This document shows, piece by piece, positions 46,967 to 54,741 of a DNA stretch of 64,000 bases. Location: positions 1 to 64,000 of the forward strand of contig NZ_VWWV01000004.1 in assembly GCF_011752815.1 (NCBI RefSeq). The letters are read 5' to 3'. The notes below the pieces were generated by a model that worked only from the letters and a program-made list of their open reading frames with translations, searched no databases and had not been told where the DNA came from. Positions within the stretch are counted from its first letter, which is position 1. Every line of letters starts with the position of its first letter. The position numbers and the translations under genes were made by a program. This DNA comes from Enterobacter sp. Cy-643. Its GTDB lineage: Bacteria > Pseudomonadota > Gammaproteobacteria > Enterobacterales > Enterobacteriaceae.

Positions 46967-46993
46967 TTATCGGCAGCGTCTGGAAAAAATGAA
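46967..46993 (-). promoter_or_regulatory. Candidate flagellar sigma-28 (FliA) promoter of cheV
   Basis: On minus, the octamer GCCGATAA (46967-46974) is a perfect FliA -10. The expected 15-bp spacer leads to TTCA (46990-46993), a weak match to TAAA, with a T-rich flank. The start codon lies about 55 bp downstream of the expected start of transcription. Confidence 0.65.
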
Positions 46994-47052
46994 GGGAAAA
47001 GGCGAAATGATTTCGCTTAGAGGGACGTGATATCCCTCTGAGCGGACGGCGC

Positions 47053-47400
47053 TTACTTTTTCTTGTTCAGCATCGCTTTGAGGTCGGCAAACGGATTATA
47101 GGTTGCTTCGCCTACATCCTTTTGCGCGTCCTCTCCGGCAATCACCGTGGAGCCGTACTGGTCGGCCTCGGTGTATTTAGAATGTTCATGATCGTGGCAG
47201 TACAGGCATAAAAGCTCCCAATTGCTGCCATCTTCCGGGTTGTTGGTGTGATCGTGATCCATATGGTGAACGGTCAGTTCGCGCAGATTGGAATAAACAA
47301 ACTCGCGCGAGCAGCGCCCGCAGACCCACGGGAAAAGCTTCAGCGCCTTTTCGCGGTAGCCGCTTTCCAGTCGCGTATAGTTCTTGGGGATAATCGCCAT
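47053..47400 (-). CDS. yajD: HNH-nuclease-type protein YajD
   Basis: A 115-residue protein, almost identical in length and sequence to E. coli YajD. Zinc-binding pairs CGRCSREF and CLYCHDHEH flank the HNH core ELTVHHMDHDHTNNPEDGSNW. The biological role is unknown; the fold suggests nuclease activity. In E. coli yajD lies elsewhere. Here it sits between fhlA and cheV, all on the minus strand. Confidence 0.93.
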   Translation of the reverse strand: MAIIPKNYTRLESGYREKALKLFPWVCGRCSREFVYSNLRELTVHHMDHDHTNNPEDGSNWELLCLYCHDHEHSKYTEADQYGSTVIAGEDAQKDVGEATYNPFADLKAMLNKKK

Positions 47401-47445
47401 GATTCAGGTTCCAGACAAAAATGTAGGGTTATGCCCAGTTTCCGG

Positions 47446-49530
47446 CTAAAGCGCGTCTTTATCAATCCCCAGGCGCTTCATCCGGGAAAGTAACGTAGTG
47501 CGCTTCAGTCCTAATCGCTGGGCAGCGCCGCGAGGCCCGGCCACCACGCCGTTTGCCTCTTTCAGCACGCGCAGGATGCGCTGGTACTCGTCCTCATCTT
47601 CCCGCCTCTCTTCTTCCACACCCGGAGAAAGATGGCGTTCCAGAGGAGGGCGGTGATCCATTTCCGGTAGGGAAAGATGCAGCACGCTGCCCCGGGTTAA
47701 CAGCACCGCCCGCTCAATCACGTTTTCCAGCTCGCGCACGTTGCCCGGCCACTCCATGCGGCTCAGGGCGCGCAGCGTTTCCGCCGGGATACTGTCGATG
47801 TTGCGGTTCAGGCGGCGGGCGATTTTAAAGGTGAAGGATTTCACCAGCAGCGGGATGTCCTCCGGGCGTTCGCGCAGCGGCGGCAGAGTGATAGGAAAAA
47901 CGTTCAGCCGGTAATACAGATCGCTGCGAAACTCCCGGTCGGCGACCATCTCTTTCAGGTTGCGGTTAGTGGCGGCGATCAGACGCACGTCCACTTCCTG
48001 AATCTTATTACTGCCGAGGCGTTCGAACTCCTGCTCCTGCAGCACGCGCAGTAGCTTGGGCTGTAGCTCGAGGGGCATATCGCCCACTTCATCCAGAAAC
48101 AACGAACTTTTATCCGCCAGCTCAAAGCGGCCGATGCGCTGATTGTTCGCCCCGGTAAACGCCCCGCGCTCGTGGCCGAATAAATCACTCTCCAGCAGCC
48201 CGGCTGGCATGGCAGCGCAGTTGATCTTCACCATCCGGCGGCTGTTGCGTTCGCTCAGATTATGGATCGCCCGGGCAATCAGCTCTTTACCGGTGCCGGT
48301 CTCGCCGAGGATCAGCACCGTGCTGTCGCTGCTGGCGACCATTTCAACCTGCTTCAGCACGATAGACATCGCCTCGCCGCGCCCGATAATTTCGCCAAAA
48401 TCGCTGTCGACGTTATTAATCTGCTCGGTAAGGTAAAGGTTTTCATCCACCAGGTTCTCTTTCAGGCGGTTGATTTCCTGATAGGCAAGGGCGTTATCCA
48501 CCGCGATGGCAATGCGTTCGGCGATCTGGCGCAGCAGTTTAAGGTTGGCCGGCGTAAAGCCCTGCTCGCTGCATTTGGCAAGCTTCAGGACGCCCAGCAT
48601 ATTGGGGCCGAACTTCAGCGGCAGCAGGCAAAGCGTCTGCGGTTTGTTATCCCACATCTCCAGCAGCATCCGCTCATACGGTGCCAGTTTGTCGTCAGGG
48701 CAAAGGTTGAGCAGCAGCATTTCGCCACTTTTAAAGACGCGTTCTGACAGCGTGCCTTCCTCAAGTACGTCACTTTGATCGTGAATCGGCGAGGCTTCAT
48801 CAACAAAGTGAGTGGAATAGAGCGTGAGCCGCGACTTGCGGCTGCTTTTCAGCACGATGCTGATGGAATCAATGGCGAAGTGATAGTGAATTTCCCGGGC
48901 AATCTCGCCGATCAGTTCGTCCAGGTCCAGCTTCGACAGCACCGCGTTGGTGACGGCCACCAGAATGCGAAAATCGTCGCGCTCCCGGCATAACAGCTGG
49001 TGATCGTGGCTCGAATTGAGCCGGGTCTGGATCTGCTCGGTCACCAGGCTCACAATTTGCGCCAGGGTATAAAGCCGGTTCAGTTCTTTTTCAGTCCAGG
49101 CCTCCGCCCGGTTGCGGATAAATTCGCAGCCGCCGAAAATTTTGCCTTCAGAGGCCAGCGGCAGCAGGCAGTAACGGCCAAAAGAGGCGTACAGATCGAG
49201 GCTCGCCATTTGCGGCCAGGTTTCATCGAATTCTTGCTGGCTGCAAATCAGCGCCTCCGGACGCGACAGTATGCGGCGTACCGGGCCGTTGGCCAGCGCC
49301 ATTTCATCTTCGTAGTGCAGTTCCTTGCCGTGTTTATCCTTGCCATAAAAGCTCACCCGCTGATGCCGGGGATGGTAAAGCAGAATGTTAACGCGATCGG
49401 CCAGCGCACCCTGTTTCACCAGCTGCGTCAGGCTGCTGGCGAGTTCGTTGATATCGGGCTGCTGGAGTAGCGTGCGGGTGATATCAAATAATCCCTGCTG
49501 CCCGAGATCGCTCATCGGCGTGTATGACAT
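47446..49530 (-). CDS. fhlA: Formate hydrogenlyase transcriptional activator FhlA
   Basis: A 694-residue sigma-54 activator that senses formate. It has two N-terminal GAF-type regions (about 20-340). The AAA+ domain (about 385-615) has Walker A GETGTGKE and the sigma-54 contact loop ERGAFTGAN. The Fis-type helix-turn-helix lies at the C-terminus (GPRGAAQRLGLKRTTLLSRM). It is unusual, as in E. coli, in lacking a receiver domain. It is the last gene of hypABCDE-fhlA, 109 bp after hypE. Confidence 0.96.
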   Translation of the reverse strand: MSYTPMSDLGQQGLFDITRTLLQQPDINELASSLTQLVKQGALADRVNILLYHPRHQRVSFYGKDKHGKELHYEDEMALANGPVRRILSRPEALICSQQEFDETWPQMASLDLYASFGRYCLLPLASEGKIFGGCEFIRNRAEAWTEKELNRLYTLAQIVSLVTEQIQTRLNSSHDHQLLCRERDDFRILVAVTNAVLSKLDLDELIGEIAREIHYHFAIDSISIVLKSSRKSRLTLYSTHFVDEASPIHDQSDVLEEGTLSERVFKSGEMLLLNLCPDDKLAPYERMLLEMWDNKPQTLCLLPLKFGPNMLGVLKLAKCSEQGFTPANLKLLRQIAERIAIAVDNALAYQEINRLKENLVDENLYLTEQINNVDSDFGEIIGRGEAMSIVLKQVEMVASSDSTVLILGETGTGKELIARAIHNLSERNSRRMVKINCAAMPAGLLESDLFGHERGAFTGANNQRIGRFELADKSSLFLDEVGDMPLELQPKLLRVLQEQEFERLGSNKIQEVDVRLIAATNRNLKEMVADREFRSDLYYRLNVFPITLPPLRERPEDIPLLVKSFTFKIARRLNRNIDSIPAETLRALSRMEWPGNVRELENVIERAVLLTRGSVLHLSLPEMDHRPPLERHLSPGVEEERREDEDEYQRILRVLKEANGVVAGPRGAAQRLGLKRTTLLSRMKRLGIDKDAL

Positions 49531-49639
49531 TTTTGCTTTCCATTGAAATGCCCTGCGGCGTGCGCAGGGCCAAAAAATATTATTAATATAAATATTGTTT
49601 AAGTTTAGTCAGCGTTGCGTGAACGCATACTGGTGCAGG

Positions 49640-50650
49640 TCAACAAATGCGCGGTAAGGGTTCAAAATGCGGCAGATCCAGCGTGCGTTTTACGCCATAA
49701 AGTCCCGTCACGCGCACGCCTTTTCGTGCCACAACTTCGCCCACGATAGCCGCCTGTTTGCCGCATGGATGCTGCTGTAACGCCTGAATAACGGCCGCGG
49801 CAGACTCGGGAGAAGCGGCGATAACCAGCTTGCCTTCATTAGCAAAATTTAACGCATCCAGCCCAAGCAGTTCGCAGACGCCGCGCACCGCCGGGTTCAG
49901 GGGCAATTTATTTTCGCTGATTTCCATCCCGCAGCCGCTGGTTGCGGCAAACTCATACAGCACGGCGTTTACCCCGCCGCGCGTGGCGTCCCTCAGCGCT
50001 TTTACGCCGGGAATTTGCAGCAGCGGGGCGATCATCGGCGCCAGCACCGCACAATCGCTTTGTAGATCGCCGTCCAGACCCAGCTTCTCGCGCAGGTTGA
50101 GGATGGTTGCGCCGTGATCGCCGAGCGTGCCGCTCACGATAAGCAGATCGCCGGCGTTAATCTGAGCCGCGCCCCAGTTAACGCCGGCAGGAATAGCGCC
50201 GATCCCGGCGGTATTGATAAACAGTTTGTCTGCCGCGCCGCGCGGTACGACTTTGGTGTCGCCGGTGACGATGGCGATATTCGCCGAGCGAGCCGCGTTT
50301 GCCATGCTGATGACCACACGCTCCAGCGTTTCAAACGGCAGGCCTTCTTCCAGAATGAAGCCGCACGACAGCCAGCGTGGCGTAGCGCCGCTTACCGCGA
50401 CGTCGTTTGCCGTGCCGCACACGGCCAGCTTGCCGATATCGCCGCCGGGAAAAAACAGCGGGTCAATAACGTAGCTGTCGGTAGAAAATGCCAGCCGGTC
50501 GCCGCTGGCGGTAAGTTCTGCCAGCGAAAGCCGGGCCTGATCTTCCTGCTCCGCCAGCCACGGATTATCGAAGGCTTGCATAAACAGGCTGGCGATAAGC
50601 TGCTGCATTGCCTGTCCGCCGCTGCCGTGAGCCAGCTCAACGGTTTTCAT
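49640..50650 (-). CDS. hypE: Hydrogenase maturation protein HypE
   Basis: A 336-residue PurM-like enzyme that dehydrates the carbamoyl group on its C-terminal Cys to make the CN ligands of the NiFe site. The C-terminus PLPRIC carries this essential Cys. ATP-binding segments are AHGSGGQAMQQLI and VSGTLGDHG. The start overlaps hypD by 4 bp. The gap to fhlA contains a GCCCTGCG/CGCAGGGC hairpin. Confidence 0.96.
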   Translation of the reverse strand: MKTVELAHGSGGQAMQQLIASLFMQAFDNPWLAEQEDQARLSLAELTASGDRLAFSTDSYVIDPLFFPGGDIGKLAVCGTANDVAVSGATPRWLSCGFILEEGLPFETLERVVISMANAARSANIAIVTGDTKVVPRGAADKLFINTAGIGAIPAGVNWGAAQINAGDLLIVSGTLGDHGATILNLREKLGLDGDLQSDCAVLAPMIAPLLQIPGVKALRDATRGGVNAVLYEFAATSGCGMEISENKLPLNPAVRGVCELLGLDALNFANEGKLVIAASPESAAAVIQALQQHPCGKQAAIVGEVVARKGVRVTGLYGVKRTLDLPHFEPLPRIC

Positions 50651-51768
50651 ACTTCACACTCCTGAGAACGGTACTGATACCACGCCGCGCAGGCTCCTTC
50701 GGAGGAGACCATCAGCGCGCCGAAGGCGTTTTGCGGATTGCAGTCGCGGCCAAACAGCGGGCATTGCTGCGGCCTGCAGCGCCCGGTGAGCACATCGCCG
50801 CAGCGGGCTTTCGGGTCGTCGTAAACCCGCTGAGGTGTGGGCTGGAAATGCACCTCTGCATCAAACTGACGATACGCTTCGGTGAGCTGCACGCCGGAAT
50901 CGCCGATGACGCCCAGGCCGCGCCATTCCGCTTCGCCGCGCACCGTAAACACGTCGCTTATCGCCTTCTGTGCAAGCAAATTGCCTTCCTCCGGCACGAC
51001 CCGACGGTACTGGTTTTCTACCTTGCTGTGCTGCTGGATTTTTTGTTCCACCAGCATCATTACGCCCTGCAGCAGATCGAGCGGCTCAAAACCGGCCACC
51101 ACCAGCGGGCGCTGGTGTTCAGAGGCAATAAAGTCATAGGCTTCGATACCAATCACCATGCTGACATGCCCCGGCGCCAGAAAAGCGCCGATGCCGTTAT
51201 CGGGCCGGGAAAGCAGGCTGCGCAGCGTCGGGATCAGCGTGATGTGCTGGCAGAAGAAAGAGAAGTTATCGATGCCCTGCGACTTCGCCTGTTGAAGCGT
51301 GATTGCCGTGGCGGGCATGGTGGTTTCGAAGCCGAGGCCAAAGAACACCACTTTTCGCTCCGGATTCTGGCGAGCCAGCGTCAGCGCGTCCATGGGCGAG
51401 TAAATCACCCTGACGTCCGCGCCTCGCGCTTTGGCCTGCATCAGCGAGCCGTTTTTACCCGGGACGCGCATCGCATCCCCAAAGGTGCAGAAAATCACTT
51501 CCGGGTGGCTGGCTATCTCAATGCAGCTGTCGATTCGCCCCATCGGCAGCACGCAAACCGGGCAGCCGGGGCCGTGGATAAACTCGATGTTTTCCGGCAG
51601 CAGCCGATCGAGGCCGAATTTAAAAATGGCGTGGGTATGGCCGCCGCAAACTTCCATGATGCGCAGGGGGTGGCTCGCCGTGTAGTTGAGCTGCGTGGCG
51701 CGGGCTTTCAGCGTCTCAATCAGCTGCATCACGCGGTCTGGATCGCGGTATTCATCGACGTAGCGCAT
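50647..51768 (-). CDS. hypD: Hydrogenase maturation protein HypD
   Basis: A 373-residue [4Fe-4S] scaffold that, with HypC, assembles the Fe(CN)2CO group. Conserved Cys-containing blocks include MEVCGGHTHAIFKFGLD, HGPGCPVCVLP and CRPQQCPLFGRDCNPQ near the C-terminus. The length equals E. coli HypD. It shares one base with the hypC stop. Confidence 0.96.
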   Translation of the reverse strand: MRYVDEYRDPDRVMQLIETLKARATQLNYTASHPLRIMEVCGGHTHAIFKFGLDRLLPENIEFIHGPGCPVCVLPMGRIDSCIEIASHPEVIFCTFGDAMRVPGKNGSLMQAKARGADVRVIYSPMDALTLARQNPERKVVFFGLGFETTMPATAITLQQAKSQGIDNFSFFCQHITLIPTLRSLLSRPDNGIGAFLAPGHVSMVIGIEAYDFIASEHQRPLVVAGFEPLDLLQGVMMLVEQKIQQHSKVENQYRRVVPEEGNLLAQKAISDVFTVRGEAEWRGLGVIGDSGVQLTEAYRQFDAEVHFQPTPQRVYDDPKARCGDVLTGRCRPQQCPLFGRDCNPQNAFGALMVSSEGACAAWYQYRSQECEV

Positions 51769-52028
51769 CAGCGACGCTCCTCGCCGTAAAGCAGCGCGCC
51801 GACGTCCGGCTCAACCTCGAACATGTTTTGCAGGGCATCCAGCGTGTCCCGCGCCTCCGCTTCGTCGATAATGCTCATAGCAAACCCGACGTGAACCAAA
51901 ACCCATTGCCCCACGACGGCGTCGCCCACCAGGGTTAAATTCACGTCGCGCTGCACGCCGCAGACGTCCACTTTCGCGCTGCCGTCGGCCTGGCGCTCAA
52001 CAATTTGCCCTGGAATGCCTATGCACAT
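51768..52028 (-). CDS. hypC: Hydrogenase maturation chaperone HypC
   Basis: An 86-residue HypC/HupF protein. The essential N-terminal Cys ([10 protein letters not shown]) is present, followed by the family segment [19 protein letters not shown]. It is a few residues shorter than E. coli HypC because of a loop deletion near residue 37. It chaperones the HycE precursor and works with HypD. The start overlaps hypB by 10 bp. Confidence 0.95.
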   Translation of the reverse strand: MCIGIPGQIVERQADGSAKVDVCGVQRDVNLTLVGDAVVGQWVLVHVGFAMSIIDEAEARDTLDALQNMFEVEPDVGALLYGEERR

Positions 52029-52882
52029 TGCTCCGCCTCCAGCCAGCTAAGCCACTCGTCCATCCCTTCGCCGCTGGTCGCTGAAACCAGAATGATTTTG
52101 ATGTCCGGATTGACCTCGCGGGCAAAAGCTAAGCACTTGCTGACGTCGAACTGCAGGTACGGCAGCAGGTCAATCTTGTTCAGCAGCATCAACGACGCTG
52201 CAGCGAACATGTGCGGGTATTTCAGCGGCTTATCTTCGCCTTCCGTCACCGACAGCACCGCGACCTTATGGCGCTCGCCTAAATCAAAGCTCGCCGGGCA
52301 AACCAGGTTGCCGACGTTTTCGATAAACAGCACGCCGTCGCGCTCAAGCGGCAGGCGCAGCATGGCATCGCGAATCATCTGGGCATCAAGATGGCAGCCT
52401 TTCCCGGTATTCACCTGAATGGCCGGTGTGCCGGTTTCGCGGATGCGCGCGGCGTCGTTCACCGTTTGCTGATCGCCTTCGATAACCGCGCACGGCACTT
52501 TGGCATTCAGGCGCTTCAGCGTTTCGGTGAGCAGGGTGGTTTTGCCGGAACCGGGGCTGGAGACGAGATTCAGCACCAGTTGATTCTGGCTGGCGAAACG
52601 GTCGCGGTTATGGGCGGCGAGCTGGTTATTTTTGTCGAGCACGTTCAGCTCGATCTCCAGCATCTTACGCTGAGTCATCCCCGGCGCGTGGGTTCCCGCC
52701 GCGCCGTGGCCGTAATGCAGGTCACCCTGTTCGTCGGCCGTGGGGGCAAATTTGATGCCGGTTATCTGCTGCATCGGGCGTGCCGCCGGGGCAAACGGGG
52801 CGCTGCGAAAGCCAGAGTGGGGATTGCGTTCGTCCCCTTCAATGTACAGGTTGCCTTCGCCGCAACCGCAAGTGCTACACAT
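52019..52882 (-). CDS. hypB: Nickel-inserting GTPase HypB
   Basis: A 287-residue maturation GTPase. The N-terminal high-affinity metal motif CSTCGCGEG (2-10) is present. The GTPase domain has P-loop [11 protein letters not shown] (about 110-120) and [10 protein letters not shown]. With HypA and SlyD it supplies nickel to the hydrogenase large subunit. The length is near that of E. coli HypB. It overlaps hypA by 8 bp. Confidence 0.96.
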   Translation of the reverse strand: MCSTCGCGEGNLYIEGDERNPHSGFRSAPFAPAARPMQQITGIKFAPTADEQGDLHYGHGAAGTHAPGMTQRKMLEIELNVLDKNNQLAAHNRDRFASQNQLVLNLVSSPGSGKTTLLTETLKRLNAKVPCAVIEGDQQTVNDAARIRETGTPAIQVNTGKGCHLDAQMIRDAMLRLPLERDGVLFIENVGNLVCPASFDLGERHKVAVLSVTEGEDKPLKYPHMFAAASLMLLNKIDLLPYLQFDVSKCLAFAREVNPDIKIILVSATSGEGMDEWLSWLEAEQCA

Positions 52883-53237
52883 GAGCTATCTCCTGATCGA
52901 TTTCCAGACGTTTAATCTGCATGCCGTCATCCGCCACGATGCGCAGGTTGCTGCCGTTACAGTTGGGACAGCACTTCACGCGCTGAGTCAGTAAGGTGAC
53001 GAACTGCTGGCAGTCGTGGCACCAGCATTCGGCTTCCTGCTGGTGGATATGCAGCTCGCAGCCTTCCGCCAGAGTGCCGCGGCAAACAAGATCAAAGCAA
53101 AACTCCAGGGCGCTGGTTTCCACGCACGAAAAGGCGCCGACCTCCAGCCAGACGCCGGTCACGCGACGGGCATTGTTCTGGCGGGCGTGGTTTTCGATAA
53201 GTTCGACTGCGCGCTGGCAAAGGGTGATTTCGTGCAT
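52875..53237 (-). CDS. hypA: Hydrogenase nickel chaperone HypA
   Basis: A 120-residue protein. The N-terminal nickel site is MHEITLCQ, where HypA proteins bind metal through the Met-His start. The zinc site has two Cys pairs, CWCHDC and CCPNC. It partners HypB. It is the first gene of the hyp operon, with a consensus sigma-54 promoter upstream at 53268-53283. Confidence 0.95.
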   Translation of the reverse strand: MHEITLCQRAVELIENHARQNNARRVTGVWLEVGAFSCVETSALEFCFDLVCRGTLAEGCELHIHQQEAECWCHDCQQFVTLLTQRVKCCPNCNGSNLRIVADDGMQIKRLEIDQEIAHV

Positions 53238-53267
53238 GGGGCCTCCGGGGTTAACTGGGGCGGATAA

Positions 53268-53283
53268 TGCAAGGACGGTGCCA
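53268..53283 (-). promoter_or_regulatory. Sigma-54 promoter of the hyp operon
   Basis: Read on minus: TGGCACCGTCCTTGCA, which fits the -24/-12 consensus (TGGCAC-N5-TTGCA; GG-N10-GC) at every key base. It lies about 30 bp upstream of the hypA start. FhlA activation from the shared hyp-hyc region is expected. Confidence 0.9.
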
Positions 53284-53296
53284 GGCTTTTTCTGTG

Positions 53297-53431
53297 CCCC
53301 TCACCCCGGCCCTCTCCCCGAAGGGGCGAGGGAGAATTCTTTTAAGAAAAGGGAACGTTTATCCCGTCTCCCTTCCGGGAGTAGCCTGGATTGCTTTTAT
53401 CCCCTCTCCCTTCCGGGGAGAGGGTAAGGGT
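53297..53431. repeat. GC-rich interspersed palindromes, locus 5 (hypA-hycA)
   Basis: Three hairpins: CCCTCTCCCC-GAA-GGGGCGAGGG with a 5' CCCCTCACCCCGG (53297-53331), a degenerate CTCCC-TTCC-GGGAG (53368-53381), and CCCCTCTCCC-TTCC-GGGGAGAGGG (53401-53424). The cluster lies between the hyp sigma-54 promoter and the hyc regulatory region. Confidence 0.8.
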
Positions 53432-53460
53432 AAAAAAGTGCCGTCAGCCAAAGTCAAAGA

Positions 53461-53556
53461 TGACGAAATGACACGCCACCCGTCATTTCCCCGGCACAAA
53501 TTTCAATGAAAAACATTTAAAAACAATAAATTAAAAACATGGCACGAAACGTGCCT
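53461..53556 (+). promoter_or_regulatory. hyc operon regulatory region: inverted-repeat UAS and sigma-54 promoter
   Basis: GAAATGAC (53465-53472) and GTCATTTC (53482-53489) are an 8-bp inverted repeat, a candidate FhlA site. TGGCACGAAACGTGC (53540-53554) has GG-N10-GC and is a good -24/-12 promoter, placing the transcript start near 53566. hycA begins at 53592. The distance from the repeat to the promoter is suitable for an enhancer-type activator. The FhlA assignment is by position. Confidence 0.75.
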
Positions 53557-53591
53557 TACGGAGGGACAAGCACTAACAGAGCGAACAAAAC

Positions 53592-54047
53592 ATGAACATT
53601 TGGGAACTGAGCGAAAAAGCCGAGTACATCGCCGACAAGCACCAGCGGCTGCTTTCGCAGTGGCATCTGTACGGCAACACCCTGATTCAGGGGATCACCT
53701 TATCCAAAGCGAAGCTGCATCACGCCGTGGGCTGCAACCCGGACGAAAGCCTGCGCTTCTTCTTATTTGACCACTTCGTCATTCAAATCAATCTCGCCGA
53801 AGGCTTTAACAGCCACACCATCGAGTACAGCATCGAACTGCGCGACGGCAGCGATAACGTGCTGATTGCCAAGGCGACTATCGACGATAACGGACTGATT
53901 GATAACGCCGTCAGCAACCGCGATCGCGAGAAAGTGCTGGAACACTATCTGGAGCTTATCCGCCCGGTGTACGACAGCCTTTATCTGGCCGTGCAGCAAA
54001 ACACCCCGCTATCCATGGCGCTGCTGCAAAAGTCCGCCGTGGCATGA
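53592..54047 (+). CDS. hycA: Formate hydrogenlyase regulatory protein HycA
   Basis: A 151-residue cytoplasmic protein resembling E. coli HycA (about 153). In E. coli it counteracts FhlA and so dampens FHL expression. No known DNA-binding motif is seen (N-terminus MNIWELSEKAEYIADKHQRL). It is the first gene of hycABCDEFGHI, under the sigma-54 promoter at 53540. Confidence 0.92.
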   Translation: MNIWELSEKAEYIADKHQRLLSQWHLYGNTLIQGITLSKAKLHHAVGCNPDESLRFFLFDHFVIQINLAEGFNSHTIEYSIELRDGSDNVLIAKATIDDNGLIDNAVSNRDREKVLEHYLELIRPVYDSLYLAVQQNTPLSMALLQKSAVA

Positions 54048-54135
54048 AGAGATCTGGGGTGTCGAGAACTGTCGAACCGGCAGCTTTTCGGCATGTTTTC
54101 GTCAAAAATGACGATTGTCACCTGAGGAAGAACTG

Positions 54136-54741
54136 GTGAACCGTTTTGTAATCGCTGACTCAAAATTGTGTATGGGCTGCCATACCTGTGAAGCGGCCTG
54201 CGCCGAGACGCACCGCCTGCACGGTCTGCAGTCCATGCCGCGCCTGAAAGTCATGCGCAACCTGAATGAATCTGCGCCGCAGATGTGCCACCACTGTGAA
54301 GACGCCCCCTGCGCCGGGGTTTGCCCGGTCAACGCGATCACCAGCGTGGACGGCGCCGTACAGCTGAATGAAAGCCTGTGCGTAAGCTGCAAACTTTGCG
54401 GCATCGCCTGCCCGTTCGGCGCCATTGAATTTTCCGGCAGCCGCCCGCGGCATATTCCCGCCAACGTGAACAGCCCGAAAGCCCCGCCTGCGCCTCCGGC
54501 CCCGGCTCGCGTCAGCCCGCTGCTGGACTGGGTTCCCGGCGTTCGCGCTATCGCCGTGAAATGCGACCTGTGCAGCTTCGACGAAAGCGGCCCGGCCTGC
54601 GTTCGCACCTGCCCGACCAAGGCGCTGCGGCTGATCGACACCAAAGACATCGCTCAGGCCAGCAAGCGCAAACGTGAGCTGACCCTTGGCGCAACGCTTG
54701 GCGACCTGACCCTGTTTACCCAGCCAGAGGCGAGAAAATGA
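54136..54741 (+). CDS. hycB: FHL electron-transfer iron-sulfur subunit HycB
   Basis: A 201-residue ferredoxin-like subunit with four [4Fe-4S] clusters. The Cys groups are CMGCHTCEAAC, CHHCEDAPCAGVC, CVSCKLCGIAC and CDLCSFDESGPACVRTC. It carries electrons from FdhF to the hydrogenase arm. I start it at GTG 54136 (NRFVIADSKL), with GAGGAAG upstream, to match the E. coli N-terminus. It overlaps hycC by 4 bp. Confidence 0.95.
   Translation: MNRFVIADSKLCMGCHTCEAACAETHRLHGLQSMPRLKVMRNLNESAPQMCHHCEDAPCAGVCPVNAITSVDGAVQLNESLCVSCKLCGIACPFGAIEFSGSRPRHIPANVNSPKAPPAPPAPARVSPLLDWVPGVRAIAVKCDLCSFDESGPACVRTCPTKALRLIDTKDIAQASKRKRELTLGATLGDLTLFTQPEARK

Noticed and set aside
49549-49569. GCCCTGCG/CGCAGGGC hairpin between hypE and fhlA as a terminator
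   Set aside because: On the minus strand no T-run follows the stem. The A/T-rich tract lies on its upstream side. It may affect mRNA stability, but termination is not supported.
50608-51789. 393-codon open frame opposite hypD
   Set aside because: Antisense to intact hypD. It is rich in Arg and His as expected from reverse reading of GC-biased codons.
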